A stretch of DNA of 64,000 nucleotides from Pinus tabuliformis (GCA_031772625.1 CM062817.1:948784327-948848326), one strand, 5' to 3'; positions 44,377 to 58,342 are shown, counted from the first letter of the stretch. Numbers and translations: made by a program. Notes: generated by a model from the letters alone, not told the origin.

Positions 44377-45048
44377 GATGGTTTCTCTCTCCTTGGATAA
44401 AGGTGCCTAGTCATGCATGCATGTCAGTTTCATGTGTGTGTCTTACACTTGCATTCCATGTGCTTGTTGCTTTGAATCATGTTGATCATCATTGTAGTAA
44501 GGTTGTCATGAGGAACTTGATGTGATTTTGTGGGATGCATCGTCAGAACTATATGACTGGTTTCATATGGTTATATGTTGCTTACATTTTTATTCTATGT
44601 ATCTTGACTACATCCTTGCATGCCACGTGCATTCTTGAATGTTTTGATTACATGTATCGGTCTTGTAGGTTGATTATAAGAATTGATCACTTATGCTCAA
44701 CTACGTGCATTCATATGTATGTGTAGTTGATTAGGCATCGCTTATGCATGCCGATAGTTTCATGTGGTAATGTGTGCAATGGAGTAATGGTCGTTATCAT
44801 GCATGAGTTCACAACATGCATTATTGATATGGCATTGCATTGATGACTGGACCCTAGCTAGAATGGTGTTTATGCGTTGATACACGTTTTTGATATATGT
44901 CTATATGTTGTTATGATTATGTTATACATGTATCACGTTGATTCGATGATCTTGCGGGCAAGGTATCCTCCCTAAATTATGCCAAGGTACATGGGCTTAT
45001 TATGATTTAGTTTAGCTAACATAGTATGCCTTGAAGGAAAGAGATCAG

Positions 45049-46510
45049 ATGGCTAGCAAGGTGGTAGACTACATAGAATCTTCCTATGCATCAGATGAGA
45101 AGCATGGTGTGGGGCACTCTTCCGACCTGGAATACACATTGAGAAACCTGAAGGAAGAAATGAGGAGTTGCAAAGCAGACAATGACAAAATCATGCAGGC
45201 ATAAGAGAAACAAGTAGAGGTGAATGTGATACTAGTATCGAGTTTGTCAGATTTGTAGCGACATGGACCACTTCGAATCAGCCATGGAAATGAGGATAGA
45301 ACTAATGGGGCATATATCAATAGGTATCCTAGTAGACACAGGTCGGATAAATCTGACATGATCAGAGATAGCAAGTTGTTGGACACTGCGGATAGGAGAG
45401 GTGATTGACATAGGTGCTATTCCAGTTTTGGTTCTGATAGACATCATTATCATCACCGTCATCATCCTTATAGGAGGAGTGATAGGGGATACTCGTCGGA
45501 TGAGTTTAAGAAGGAAAAGCCACCTACATTTGATGGAGATATTAAGAAAACACAAGATGTAGAAGCATGGTTGCTTTGTATGAAGAAATTCTTCCAATTA
45601 CATGATTATTTAGAAAACATGAAAGCAAAGATAGCCACTTTCAGTATCAAAGGTAAAGCAGATATGTAGTGGGAAGACGTGAAGAATGTGAAAGGTATAC
45701 ATGAGGAGGATTTGAATTGGAATGCAGTTGAAAGGCTTTTGAAGAAGAAAACTTGTCTAAGAGGTACTATGATGATAGAGCTAAGGCGTTTTATGAGTTG
45801 CGGATGGGTTCTATGATAGATGATGAGTATACTAGCAGATTTTTGGATTTGTTGAGGTATGTGCCTTACCTCAGGGAGGAGAAGGCTAAGGTTCATAGAT
45901 TCATCAGTGGACTTCTAGTTGTATACAGAGACCAGATTGAGTTTGATGAGCCTAGATCATTGGAGGAGACCATCCGAAATTTGAAGCATTGTTATGAGTA
46001 GTTGAAGCACAAATTTCAGCCTAATCATGACTTGAAAATAAATGATAAAGCTAAAGGAAAATGGCCACCGAAGAGAGGAAGATCTCAAGATTCAACTGAG
46101 AAAGAAAATGTAGTTCCTTACAAAAGATTCAATACAGCTAAGAAAGGATGTGGAGAGCAGCAAGCTAGAGGTGGTGGTAGGGAACCATTGCAGTGTTGTA
46201 TATGCGGTAAGGATCATCATAAGAGGGATTGTCCACATTATCATATTGGTTGTAGACTTCATATCTATAGTGCTCAGGAGGCGCATACAGTTGTTGATGT
46301 TGGTCATAGCATTCCTCAGATCTATGCAGTTGTGGACAACAGGCAGGTGGATCATCAGGAATCAATCATTGAGATGGAGGATAAACTTTGTGATCAAGTT
46401 TCTTCTATTCCTCGATCTAAATATAGTTATATTAATCCTAACCTGGTGGATATGTGTGGTTTGAGAAAAGAAGTGCATGCAGAATCTTGGTTGGTATGCC
46501 TACAACAACA
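45049..46510 (+). pseudogene. Element F gag and start of protease
   Basis: From ATG 45049 (MASKVVDYIES), gag can be followed through stops and a frameshift near 45750. Seen: a His/Arg/Asp-rich stretch, the gag core (PPTFDGDIKKTQDVEAWL near 45526; FLDLLRYVPYL near 45840), a basic linker, and the zinc knuckle CCICGKDHHKRDC (CX2CX3HX4C, near 46195). The protease follows at about 46330. Its active-site stretch reads SSIPRSKYSY where members of this family have an Asp-bearing segment of the type LIDPGSNYSY, so the catalytic Asp is deleted. Confidence 0.82.
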
Positions 46511-47732
46511 CATTTGAATGTATTGTCATTGGGTTCGTATAGTACACTTTTGGGTATGGATTGGTTATACCTTCATAGAACCAAAGTGGATTTCTTCGAC
46601 AAGGCCATTGAGTGTGTGGATGATAGTGTGGAAAAAGAGGAATTTGCAGCAGAAGAAGAAGCCTACATAAGTGAGTATGGTTACCGCTATGCAGTTTAAT
46701 CATAGTTGCAAAAAAGGTTGTGTGATGTTTGAAGTACACATTTCTAGTGATGAGGGTAAGGAGGTTGAAGATGCAGATGTGTTAAGAAGATACCCAGTTT
46801 TGCAGCAGTTTCAAGATGTATTTCCTGATGACATTACAGAGTTTCCACCTCACAGGGAAGTAGACTTTTCTATTGAGTTGGTGTCAAGGGTAGCCCCAAC
46901 ATCAAAAGCACCTTACAGGATGAGCACACTTGAGTTGGTTGAGTTAAAGTTGTAGCTGAAGAAAATGTTGGACAAGGGTTACACTAGGCCAAGTATCACC
47001 TTAGGCTGCACCAGTGTTATTGGTGAAAAGAAAGATGGTAATCTTAGATTGTGCATTGACTATAAGAAACTGAAAAAAATAACGATCAAGAGTAAGTACC
47101 ATTTGTTGAGGATTGGTGATTTGTTTGATCAGTTGAAGGGAGCAATAGTGTTCTCTATGATTGACTTAAGATTTGGATACCATCAGGTACGCATCAAGGA
47201 AGAAGATATCTTCAATGCTGCATTCAGAACTAGGTATGGGCATTATGAATTTTTTGTTGTTCCGTTTGGTTTTCCAAATGCTTTAGCTACATTTATGTGT
47301 TTGATGAATAGTGTGTTTCTTCATTATTTGGACAAGTTTGTTATTTTATTCATTGATGACATACTTGTATATTCTAAGAATGACAAAGAGCATGTCGAGA
47401 ATTTAGCAACATTATTGAGGTTTCTAAGAGAGCATCAGTTGTATTCTAAACTGAGCAAGCACAACTTATTTCATACTGAGGTACATTACTTGGGGCATGT
47501 TGTCTCCAAGAATGGCATAACAGTGGATCCAGAAAAGATAAAGGCCATCTTGGAGTGGGTAGCTCCTAAGAATGTGGATGAGGTGAGATCATTTATGGGA
47601 TTAGTAGGTTACTACAGGAGGTTCATCAAGAACATCTCACACATTGCATATCCTATCACATCATTGCAGTGGAAAGGTAAGAAGTTTGAATGGATAGAAG
47701 AATGTGAGGCTAGTTTTAAGGAGCTTATGTAG
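46454..47732 (+). pseudogene. Element F protease C-terminus and reverse transcriptase
   Basis: LGSYSTLLGMDWLYLHRTKVD (protease end, near 46527) leads to RT. Seen: [21 protein letters not shown], the catalytic box FIDD (about 47350), [10 protein letters not shown] and [12 protein letters not shown]. All three catalytic Asp are kept, with Phe for the usual first Tyr of the box. The RT frame itself is intact from 46965 to 47732. Confidence 0.9.
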
Positions 47733-48180
47733 TTGTTGACACATGCACCAGTGCTAAAGATTGTGGATCTAAACAAGGAGTTTGTAGTTTGTACAAATGC
47801 ATGTAAGAGAGGACTTGGTGGAGTTATCATGAAAGAAGGGTAGGTAGTGTGCTATAAGTCATGAAAATTGAATGAGCATGAGAAAAACTATCCAATGCAC
47901 GATCTTGAGCTACCTGTGATTATACACACATTGAAGATGTGGAGGCACTATCTTCTTAGCAGGAGGTTTACATTGATGGGCGATCACAGTGGGTTAAGGT
48001 ATTTGTTTGATCAGTCGAATTTAAATGTCAGGAAAGCTATATGGTTGGCTACCCTTAGTGAATTTGACTTTGATATCAGATACATCAAAGGGAAGGAGAA
48101 TCGAGTTGCAGATGCTCTTAGCAAGAAGGTACAGGTAAATCATATAGTAGCTATGAGCTCTTATGGGATAGAGCTATAGG
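47733..48180 (+). pseudogene. Element F RNase H
   Basis: Follows RT in frame after a TAG. VVCTNACKRGLGGV has Asn where the first catalytic Asp is expected. The Glu-bearing segment LNEHEKNYPMHDLELPVII and IKGKENRVADALSKK are preserved. Inactive by the Asp-to-Asn change and the stops. Confidence 0.88.
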
Positions 48181-48207
48181 ATAGGATCTTCCAGGCAGGA
48201 CAACAGA

Positions 48208-49630
48208 ATGAAAAATACATGGAGATCATGCATAGGTCAAAGTACATGTATAGGTACAGGTATAGGTATAGGTGATCAGGATGCAGCCTATCATCTCATT
48301 GGAGATGGTTTGGTGAGGTTTAGAGAAAATATCTATGTGTCAAATTGCACTGAGCTCAAGAAGCTTATATTGATGGAATTTCATGCCAAGCCATACTCAG
48401 GTCATCCAAGATATCAAAAGACATTGACAGCAGTGAAGAAGTTCTACTATTGGCCAAATCTGAAGAAGGAAGTGATAAGAGTTTGTGGCTAGATGTTTAT
48501 ATTGTTAGTAGTTCAAGGTGGAATGTAAGCATTCGGGTGGTTTACTATAGCCTGTAGCAATTCCGAAATGGAAATGGGAGGTCGTTTCCATGGATTTCAT
48601 CATAGGCCTTCCAAGGACAGTAAAGAAACATGACTCTATTATCGTCGTGGTTGACAGATTGAGAAATGTAGCTCACTTCAATCTAGTAAAGACTACATAT
48701 TCAGCCAGTGAGGTAGCATAGTTCTTCATTAGAGAGATAATGAGACTGCATGGTGTTCCAGAGAAGATTGTGTCAGACAGGGATGCGAATTTCACTTCAA
48801 AGTTTTGGAAGGAGCTATTTGCAGGCTTGGGCATATAGTTTTCCTTCAGCACAACTTATCGTTCACAAAAAGATGGACAGACAGAGACAATCAACAAGAT
48901 ATTTGAGGATATGTTGAGGATGCACATGATGCACCAACATAAGAAATGGGAGGAGTGTCTTCCAATTATTGAGTTCTCATACAACAATGGTTATCAGGAG
49001 TCATTTAGGATGAGTCCTTTTGAGGCATTGTATGGGCGGACGTGTAACACTCTCATCAGCTGGAGTGATCCAGTGAATGGAGTAATTATTGGACTAGATA
49101 TGTTGTCAAACATAGAGCAGGAAATGTAGGTTATAAAGAAGAATCTAAAGCCAACATAGGATAGACAAAAGAGTTATGCGGATCAACACAGGGTATTCAA
49201 GGAGTATCAGGTTCGGAAGCATATGTATTTATGCACCAAGCCCAACAAAATCACTTTGAGGATTGGTTCATGTGCCAAATTGGAAACAGGGTATTGTAGG
49301 CGTTTTAAGATCCTTGAGAGGATTGGACTAGTGGCATATCGAATTCCACTGCCTCCAACAATGAGATTCCATGATGTTTTCCATATTTCATTTCTTAAGA
49401 GGTATATAAAGGATGTTGATCATGTTATTGACTGGTTTGTAATGCAAGTGGATAAAGAAGGAGAGTTTCAGTCAAAGCCTCTGTGCATATTGCAGCAGAA
49501 ACATCTCATGGTTAGGAACAAATCCTTAGATCAAGTTAAACTGTAATAGAATAACTTTGGGCCTGAAGAAACTACATGGGAGATGTTCGATCAGATGCGA
49601 GCCCTGTATCCTTCATTGTTTTCTGGTTGA
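48208..49630 (+). pseudogene. Element F integrase with chromodomain-like tail
   Basis: Zinc-finger region HAKPYSGHPRYQKT (about 48383). The core has Asp in VSMDFI (about 48590), Asp in VSDRDANF (about 48773) and Glu in DGQTETIN (about 48875). FHDVFHISFLKRY and then LMVRNKSLDQVKL, a TAA, and PEETTWEMFDQMRALYPSLF form the tail typical of Del/Tekay chromoviruses, which can steer insertion through chromatin marks. Several stops and one frameshift near 48490. Confidence 0.88.
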
Positions 49631-49931
49631 GACAAAGTTGTTTTGGTTTGATGTTGGTATATGTTTTGATGATGTTTTTGTATATGTATGTATATGTATA
49701 TGTATGTAAATACCTCCACGAGATAAGTTATAAAGCTCTAATAAGTGGTATGGGTGTCATGTTATTATGGTTGTTATATTGTCATGTTGTCATGATGTTT
49801 TTCTTTCAAGCAAGTCTTTCATTGTAAATACTACAACGAGCTAAGTTGTAAAGCTTCATAGGTAGTATGTTTGCTTTTCAGCGATTTTGCTGAGTTTATG
49901 GTGTGGTTTAACACTGAGGACGTTGTTCGCC

Positions 49932-49942
49932 AAGGGGGAGGG
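49932..49942 (+). other. Element F polypurine tract
   Basis: AAGGGGGAGGG, three bases before the 3' LTR start. Confidence 0.85.
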
Positions 49943-49945
49943 TTC

Positions 49946-52900
49946 TGTAACAACCTTGGTGAAAATTTCATGTAATAAAAGTTAATAAAGGAAAAAAAAA
50001 TACCACAGTTAAGGGACACGTATTCGAAGTTGAATGTTACAAATAGATATCCTAGTGGGCATCACTAGATGTGTGTTTTGGCTAAGGAAAATTGGTAAAG
50101 GATAAGGTGATGCAGTGTTAACCCCGCTTACACCCACAATATGCATCTACGATGCATAAGTACATTTGTCCCAGGAATTTTAAACTCTCTAACGAGTCAA
50201 AATCTCAACCATTAATGGTTAAGGACCCCTTTTTAATCTCTGCGGAATAATTTATTAAAACCCAACATAGCCTAACCCTTAGGAAATATCCACTTATCGG
50301 GATTTTAATCAATTCTCAAGCCTTCATTTATGACTTTATTAAAGTATTTCATTAAACCCTTCTATCGGGACTCTATCCACCCTTATAAACCTTAGTTTAA
50401 AGCTTACCTGCGCTTTAGGCCTTTATAACATTGTTGCCACATATATAACAAACCCCTCTTTAAACTTTGGTTAATGCGGACTTAACCCATAAAACCCTCT
50501 ATCTGCGCTTTATTTCTATTATAAATAGAAATACACATAAACATGCATAACTTACCATTTCAACTTTTTTAAAGCCTTGCACAGTTTCCAAGGTTTCCCC
50601 TTTATCGTTGATCACAATCGGGGCTCTCCGCAGTCACATTAACACACATCTCCTCCGCATCCGATATGCGATTACACTGTCAGATTTCAAATACTATACA
50701 ACTGCGCTTATAAACCTTCTCGGGTCCTCTTCTTTTCCATATGCCTTATTGCAATTCCTCTGATCTCCGCATTACACAGAAAACACACGGAACTCCGCTC
50801 CAAATCTTAAGGCCGGAACTCAAATGGATTTGAGTCTGCCTCTATAAACTTTCGGGTCCACGCCTTTCAACCATTTCTGAAGCGCTGCTCCTTCTTTTTG
50901 CCGATCTCCGATTGGCTAATCTCCGCCGTCATTTCTTCTCCGATCTAACGGCTATCGATGCATTGCTTTATCGGCATTCCATTGCGCTGTCCACCAGCCC
51001 TTCTCCTCTGCGATTAAATCATGATCGTCAATCTAGCGATCGATCCGATGGTTGTCGCTTTGTCTGATCAATCAACTTGTGCGACAATCCTCCACCCTCG
51101 ATCTCCCTCCATCATATCTGACGGTTGACATTGATATCGGGTTGACAACAAGCATGGGGATTAATCGCCCGATAAAGTAGTTTCCCCTCTCCACTTCGTT
51201 GCTACATGTCGCAATATGTATGGAATCGAGTGACTAGCCTTCAATACCACTTATGGTTTTGAGGCCGCCTGAAATACCACTTCCACTGCTTAAAACCGCT
51301 GATGCGATATCAATTCCTCTATCTTCACGATATGATCATGTCCGTTGATCATAACGATCCAATGGCTCCTATGTACTAATGCCTCGATTCTTCTTTCGTC
51401 CCTTTTCTTATGTTTTATGCTATCTCTTTAGCATTTTCTCTGTGGGTTTGGGTTTTTCTTCAGGGTTTCGGCTTTCCACTCTTCCGCTGCTCAACATTCT
51501 TTGAGCTTAACTCCGTGAATTCTCACTTTGCTACCTCTCCAGAGCTCCACTCTGATCTTCCAATTGGATTCAAAGACCGATTATGATTCCTCTGAATTAT
51601 TCTCTCCTGTGCGTATCTACAGAACTCTACTTGCAACCTTTTGTTACAGAACCTACGAATTCATAACTTACATATAATTCATTCATTAAATACTTGTTCC
51701 ACACACTTACATAGTTAGGAAATAAACCTCTATATATATAAGTATAAACAACTGATTACATATCGAGACCTCTGTCTCACAGGCCTGATCTTCAATATCA
51801 GTGGCCTCTTCTTCTTACTATGCCTGTAGGCTTACATTTATACCTGAAAGGTTCTATTGAACTAGTTCTGGCTCAAATCCTAGATCTACTGAACTAACTC
51901 CTAAATGTCCTCTATGTCCACTTCTAACTTCAATTAATTCCTAAGAACTCTCTCTTGTTCCTCGAATAATGAAACTACCTTTAGAGTTATAATTGACTTC
52001 TAAATCTCTTGTCATTATTAACCACTCATGTTCTCCTTTATTCGAGAGCATTTACAAACATCCTCACACATCTAATTAATTCCTATTCTAATCACTTAAA
52101 AATCTAAATATTACGTTAATTTGAGACTTAGGAAACCAACTTCCTTGAAACACATGACCCCCTATTTCTACTAAAATACAATGATTTTCCTTGGGTTGAA
52201 TGCTCTTGCATCATAAGGAAAAGGCATTAAATGGAAAAAAGGCATTTTTGGCACATTTATTTATGAAAATAAATGAAAAGTAAGGTGAAAGGTCACAGGT
52301 TAAATGTGAGGAGGAAAATGAAGGAAAATAACGAAATATGAAGAAAAGAGAGGCCTCATTAATAAAAAGGCTTCTGAGGATTAGTTGGTAACCTTTTGTC
52401 AGTTCAATTTTGGAGCTCTATCATTATTCTCTCTCTCTCTCTCTCTCTCTCTTGGTCACTTAGTGTTTTCTTATAGCGCTCCAGCTTAAATTGGATCAAG
52501 GAAGGAAAAGAAAGAAAAGGGAAATGAAGGAAAGCAAGGATCAAGAAACTTCAGCAAGAATACTTGCAGGTAACCTTTTTCATATGTGATTTCCTAACTA
52601 GTTTGGACATGCATGGCTTTGCATGTTGGTGTATGGTTCTCTTGTTGTCAGTGGCATTGTTTTGTCGTGTTATGCCAGTGGCTTTCGGCATAGCCTTGCC
52701 TTTTCTTGATGCCATGGTGTTAGGATGTTTATTTTGGTTTTTGAGCTTTGGTTTGCTGGATGGATTTGGAATCCTGAGTGGAGGTGGCCTCAAGTTTCAT
52801 TCTCAAAGGCCTAGGAATCCCTTGACCGGTTTTAGCGGGATACACGGTAAAGCCTGCGGGAGAAGTCTCACTTTAGGGATTAGTGATTCAGGTTTGGATT

Positions 52901-54051
52901 GCATAAATCCTGAGAGACTCGTCTCAGTTTAGGGTCTAGTGATATGGGATTGGATTGTGGTAAAGCCTGAGAGACAAGGAGACAAAAAATTCCTCAAGTA
53001 TAGTGATGGATTCCAGATGGCATTGCAAATTTGGTTTGATTGTGATCGGATTACCGATTTTGATGTGATCGCGGTTTTGTGAGGGTGGAGGTGGTTTAAC
53101 CTTTGGATTCACTTGGTTGTTCTATGAGATTCCCACATTCATGCTTGGAATATGGCACAAGGGTGACTGGCTGAAAGAGAGATTTGATTCAACAATGTCT
53201 ATGATCGGGTGGTAGGTGAAAGTCTCAAACCTAGTCAGATTTTCCCATGATTAATAAAAGCTAAATTCTCTTACTTTTTTACTTGTTTATTTGTGGATTT
53301 AATGGTTGCCATATCTCTAATATTTATATGGTTTAATGTTGGTTATAAGCATGGTTATGTGACTCGTTCATGTCATGGCTATTTCATGTATTTACTTGTA
53401 ATTGTTAAATGGATGGATGCAAGACCTAGTTGATGATATAATAGTCAAATGGAGAAGGAAGTGATCCTTCTCGTTATGTTTCATAAGTTATTTATGTCAT
53501 TTATGCATTGTCTTGTATCCTAGACCTATAGGTTGCATTGATGGCAAGTGTTTGATAGAATTTCAGTCCTAGTTGGGGATGCTCGGGCCTAATCCTGAGG
53601 TTGATTTTTGATTTATCAACATTTTTATCATGTCTTTGGTGGTTTTTGAAGTTTGTAACAAGTTCTGGGAAGAGGCCAGGATTTTGGGCTAGAAAAGTGG
53701 CTCAAACCATAGGGCCACTGGCATAGGTCTGCTGAGAAAAGTCCACAGTCGTTGGCACAGAGGCCTATGAGAGCGACTTTGAGTTGTTGGTCATTGTCTT
53801 ACCTATAGCATGAGAGTTAATTTAGGGTAAAGGGCTTAAATCATCAATGGGACTCAGGGGCAGGTTGTTTGAGTGGCTAAAATGTCTTCTGAGGGTGTTG
53901 TTGCTGCTGTGGATGGGTTTATTTGATGAGTTCTGTTGATTCCATTTCCTTAAGTTCACCTAGGAGATTAAATCCCTTAGTAACCTCTCTCATCACATAT
54001 TTTCCTGGCTAGCTGGTCGCTTGGGTGAGGATGGGAGGAGGGGGTGTTACA
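49946..54051 (+). repeat. Element F 3' LTR, interrupted by solo LTR G
   Basis: LTR sequence at 49946-50107 and 52219-54051. Without the insert and one TAAGG it is close to 2.0 kb, the length of the 5' LTR. Confidence 0.9.
50108..52213. mobile_element. Solo LTR G
   Basis: A 2106-bp block with termini TGATGCA and TGCATCA (perfect 7-bp inverse) and the perfect TSD TAAGG (50103-50107 and 52214-52218). It has no interior domain. It is the product of LTR-LTR recombination, or an LTR-like insertion whose orientation I cannot fix. Composition resembles the LTRs of element B (GATC/CGAT-rich), which suggests a related family. Confidence 0.9.
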
Positions 54052-54056
54052 TAGTC

Positions 54057-55676
54057 AGATGGTCTATGTATTGCTGGTAAAGCTCCTTCCTTCATTTGAC
54101 TAGGAATTTGAGATTTGGTATATATCAAAATATTTATGAGGTGCCTTCAATTGTTTGTTCTTCAATTGTTAACTAGAGAAAGAAAGTTGCGTAATGAATA
54201 CCAGGCATTAGAAAGATAAGTTATTTGTCAATTGTATCTTGGATAGTTTGATTTAATTGCATGATTTAGTGTCTGAAAGGTTAACCTTGTTATTATTTTA
54301 AAATGGATTTCCTAGTTCTTATGCACAAAACAAGGGTTAATTATGATACTTTCTTGAAAAAAATACATGAGAAATTTCCACATAAAAGATAGAGAAACTA
54401 TGTTGTGTTATTGAAAATAAGTATGTCTTATTCGCACAAAGAAATAGTCATTTTGTTTGAAAAAGGTTAACCTTGTTATTATTTTAAAAGGGATTTCCTA
54501 GTTCTAATGCACAAAACAAGGGTTAATTATGATACTTTCTTGAAAAAAATGCATGAGAAATTTCCACATAAAAGATAGAGAAACTATGTTGTGTTATTAA
54601 AAATAAGTATGTGTTATTCGCACAAAGAAATAATCATTTTGTTTGAAATAGAACACATATGTAGAAGCATAGAAACAATAATTAAATACATCAGCTTCTT
54701 TTTAACAAAAAAAGGTATGCCCATATATAACAGAAATGGCTAGACCCTCTTAAAGGAGGAATATGTGTTGCATACATTAAAGAAGGGCTTATGACAAATT
54801 AGTTTATGCCAAAAAATATATATTGCAGGGATGTATGTGTTCTTAAGAAGGTTTTCTTCAATTCATGCACATGACAAGATAAGTTAGGGATGTTGTTCTC
54901 CTGAAAAAAGAATGCACGTGAATCCCACACACAAAAAGATTAAAGAAATCATGATATTTTTCATGATAAGAATGTATGTAAACTTTTCTTATGAAAAGAG
55001 AAAGAAAATAGGGGATTTCATTTAACAGAAAAAATATTGTCGAGAAATTATGAGAGAATATTAGATTATTAGTTTCCTTGGAGACATTAGCATGATTCAT
55101 ATAGACTCTTAATAGGAATATGTACACAATAATATCCATTATATTTGAATTCTTGAAAGAAATTTCTATGTTAATTCTTGAAAGGGAAATATCAATTTCA
55201 TGCATCATGGTATTAGATTTCAAAGTGAAATGTCTTTGCATACATTATCGTATTAGATTCTCGGAAAAGAGAAAATATTTTGCATGCATTATTGTATTAA
55301 ATTTTTTGAAAGGATAAATGTATGGGTATGCACGAAAGAATGGTGATATGAATTAGACCTTTGAAAGGGGGGATTATCTAGTGCATGCACAAAGAATAAC
55401 CAATGTGTTATAGAAATATATATTTAAATGCATGGAAAATATTATTTGTGTTAGAATCAAGAAACTGAAACACATGTTTAATGGTTATTATTTTTAAACT
55501 CTCCTTTTGAGAACATGGATGTGAATTTGCATGAATGAAAAATAATAGTTAATAAATTAGATTTCTTCAAAACAAATATGTTACTTTCCTACACGAAAAA
55601 TAGAAATATTTTCTAACACATTAGTTTTCATTTACAAACAGAGCATGTAATTGCATGTACAATAGACATTGTAAAT
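54057..55676. other. Sequence between F and H, with a 185-bp tandem duplication
   Basis: No gene seen. About 54275-54459 and 54460-54648 are near-identical direct repeats. The 127-codon minus frame at 54858-55241 has no recognisable feature. Confidence 0.75.
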
Positions 55677-55681
55677 AGCCT

Positions 55682-58339
55682 TGTTGGGTCTCCATTTTGT
55701 CTTATTTTTATTTATTTCTCTCATGATGTCGATTGGCTAAATGATTATTTTTGAAAAGTATTTTCTACTTCTTTGTTTTAACAGGATTAAAATAGCATTA
55801 ATGAGAGTTTAATTAACATTTGTATGTTGTAGGATTAAAACCGGTATGATTATACTTTGGGACGTGCCTGCACCATTGCATTTACCTACTTGCACCATTT
55901 TATGGCTTCCTGCACTATGCTAAACGCAAACCTGATCTTATGCTCTGTTCATGAAGGCAGTGGTATTTTGTTAGCAGCATGGAAACTCTTACACTGATAT
56001 CATTGCGATTGAAGTTTTGCCTATACTCAAACCCTCCAATTCATGGGGCTCGAATTGTGGTCAATATTGTTGGGTAAGATAAACAGACTACGCACTTTGG
56101 CAATCCCTCGGCACATGGAAGAGCACATTGCAGATGTCACAACAAGACATGCCCTTGACATACTTGTCGATTTGATTGTCTCGTTTTTGGGCCTGGACTT
56201 AGCAGCGATACATTTCTTTTGCAGTGCATGGCAGAAATTATACAACTTGCAAGGCAATGCAACATTCCAATTGTTATTGATAGGGATGGATTATTTCTTG
56301 TCACGAACGATTCTGAACTAGTGGTTGGTTATCCTCTAGTCATCCTCATGCCAAACTTAAATGAACAAAAATGCTTAGTTCAAAAGGTGATGGATCAAAA
56401 TTTGAACTTGTAGGTGGAAAATAGGAAATAGATGAGAACGACACTCCACAACAATTACAAATTCTGGTTGGACAAATGGGAGGACTAACAATCTTGCAAA
56501 AGGGAAAAGTAGATATTATCAGCGATGAAAATGTTGTCTATGGTGTAAGTATGTTTGGCTTTCCTCGTCAGTGTGGTGGTCAAGGCGACATATTTTCAGG
56601 TAGTGTTATAGTATTCTCTTCATGGGCTAGACCGGAAGCAACATCTAACAAAGATGATAAGTTGTCGAGGTTTTCATCAAATCTAGTAATTTTAGGAGCT
56701 ATTGTTGGTTTTGTACTCGTGAGAAAGGCATCATATTTAGCCTTTGAACAACACAAGTGTAGTACTGTTACAACAAATATCATAGAGGTGCTCGGAAATA
56801 CTACGGACTGAATCTTCCAGCATCGTATCTGAAGGCCACGAGGGATGTAGCAGTGACTAGGAAAGTCATTACATGGAATTGAAGGGAAGTTGAATCACAC
56901 ATTCCAGCAACAGCTACTCCAGGAAAAGAGGAACGATTCACCATAATCGTTCCCTCTTTTGACACTCAATTTCAAACTAATTCTTATTTCGGAAAATTGT
57001 TAAAACTAATAATCTTCTATATTTTAATTGGCTGAATTAAAAGGCCCATTATGTAATTTGATGTCTATATAATAAATCAACTGTAGCAAACATAAATTAA
57101 TCAATTAATTAGACAATTAGACAGTGAGGAAGGAAATCAATCGATCCAGGGACAGTACGCACGAGAGGAAGGTGCAGAAGGGAAGAGGAGTTGTCCCAAT
57201 GTAGCCTCATGCGGTTAATAACGGGTGGACCACTCCTCTTGTCTTGCTGGAGCTGAGCATTGTTTGTTGATGTAAAGATTGTTTTCAGGAATTAATTGAA
57301 GCAATTTTCATCAACGATTTATCTATTCATTTATTGCATCTAATGAATTTTATTACTATGTGAACCAAGTTTATCGAGGGTGTGAGTTGGCTAGGTTGGC
57401 CGCCAGACTAGCTTGACACTTCTCTACAGTTCTTAATTACTTAGAATTTAGATTATTATTTACTGTGTGAGTTTATTTAAACACTTTCAGTCCCTTTTCC
57501 TTCTTCAACTTAATGTAATTTAATTTGCTGTAGTATTTTATCTTTAGTTTTAAAATTAATTTGATTTAATGCAAATTGTTCCTATTTCATTTGTTGCATC
57601 AAAGGTTGTGCTTGGAGATTTCTTCTTATCAAATTGCATCTAGATTGTCTTTTCCTTTATGAGCTCTAACATTCAACTCGAATTGATCCAGACCCATTTA
57701 ATTAATATTCTAGAACTTGAGATTGACTTGAGTATTTATGGTTTTGAAAGCCGACATTTATAAAAAGGAAATTGCACTATGTTCGACACCGATAATGTTT
57801 AATTTATATTGTAGTTTCCCCATAAACTTCTAGACAGTTCTACATGATTCATTTTTAGGGACAAGGAAGGTGAGAGATTCATATTAATTTAATTTCTTTC
57901 ATAAGTTATTTACACAGTAGATTTACTTGCTGATGCTTTCAAGTTAATTTCACATAGAATTAGTACAAGCAGAATTAGTACAGGTAGAATTATTTTGAAT
58001 TTCTTTTGGCATTTACAGTCTCTCGATATTGTGTCGACACTGTTTGGTTTCCAGTTATGATTCCCTTTCTATTTGCTCGTACTTAGAATTTCCTTTCTCA
58101 TTGGTTTACCTTTTATTTCCCGCATAATTTAATTGTCTAGATTGGTGTTTCTTGAATTCTCTTTTAGTGTAGGATTTCATTTATTGATGAGATTAATACG
58201 CAAGATAGATTAGCATTTGTTTTTCTAGTTGCTAGGGGCTTTCTCTGGCATTTCCAGTGCTGCATCTCGAAGTTCATGAACTATCCGAATTGAAAAATTA
58301 AATTTTGGTACATTTATAGACCCTATACTGCACTCAACA
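55682..58339 (+). repeat. Element H 5' LTR (2658 bp)
   Basis: Direct repeat of 61750 onward. Contains the host-derived segment at 56168-56811. The remainder is AT-rich non-coding. Confidence 0.9.
56168..56811 (+). pseudogene. Captured fragment of ATP/ADP-dependent NAD(P)H-hydrate dehydratase (5' LTR copy)
   Basis: The host enzyme repairs hydrated NADH/NADPH and belongs to the ribokinase-like YjeF C-terminal family. Readable blocks in order: RFDCLVFGPGLSSDTFLL, NIPIVIDRDGLFLVTN, VVGYPLVILMPNLNE, then after a short disrupted stretch ENDTPQQLQILVGQMGG, LQKGKVDIISDEN and SMFGFPRQCGGQGDIFSG, which contains the Gly-Gly-x-Gly-Asp active-site motif. SWARP, LAFEQHKCSTVTTNIIEVLG ends it at a TGA. Stops and frame changes make it non-functional. 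No intron is visible across the aligned span, which fits capture of spliced RNA. Sequence upstream to about 55980 may belong to the gene too but I cannot align it. Confidence 0.85.
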
Positions 58340-58342
58340 TTT

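Larger units (their letters stand above)
42337..54051 (+). mobile_element. Element F: decayed Del/Tekay-type chromovirus
   Basis: The LTRs are 42337-44362 and 49946-54051 (the latter enlarged by solo LTR G). The ends TGTAACA and TGTTACA are inverse repeats. The TSD is TAGTT (42332-42336) and TAGTC (54052-54056), one mismatch. A tRNA-Met type PBS and a clear polypurine tract are present. The interior codes on the + strand for gag, protease, RT, RNase H, integrase and a chromodomain-like tail. Many stops, several frameshifts and visibly diverged LTRs indicate an old insertion. Confidence 0.9.
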
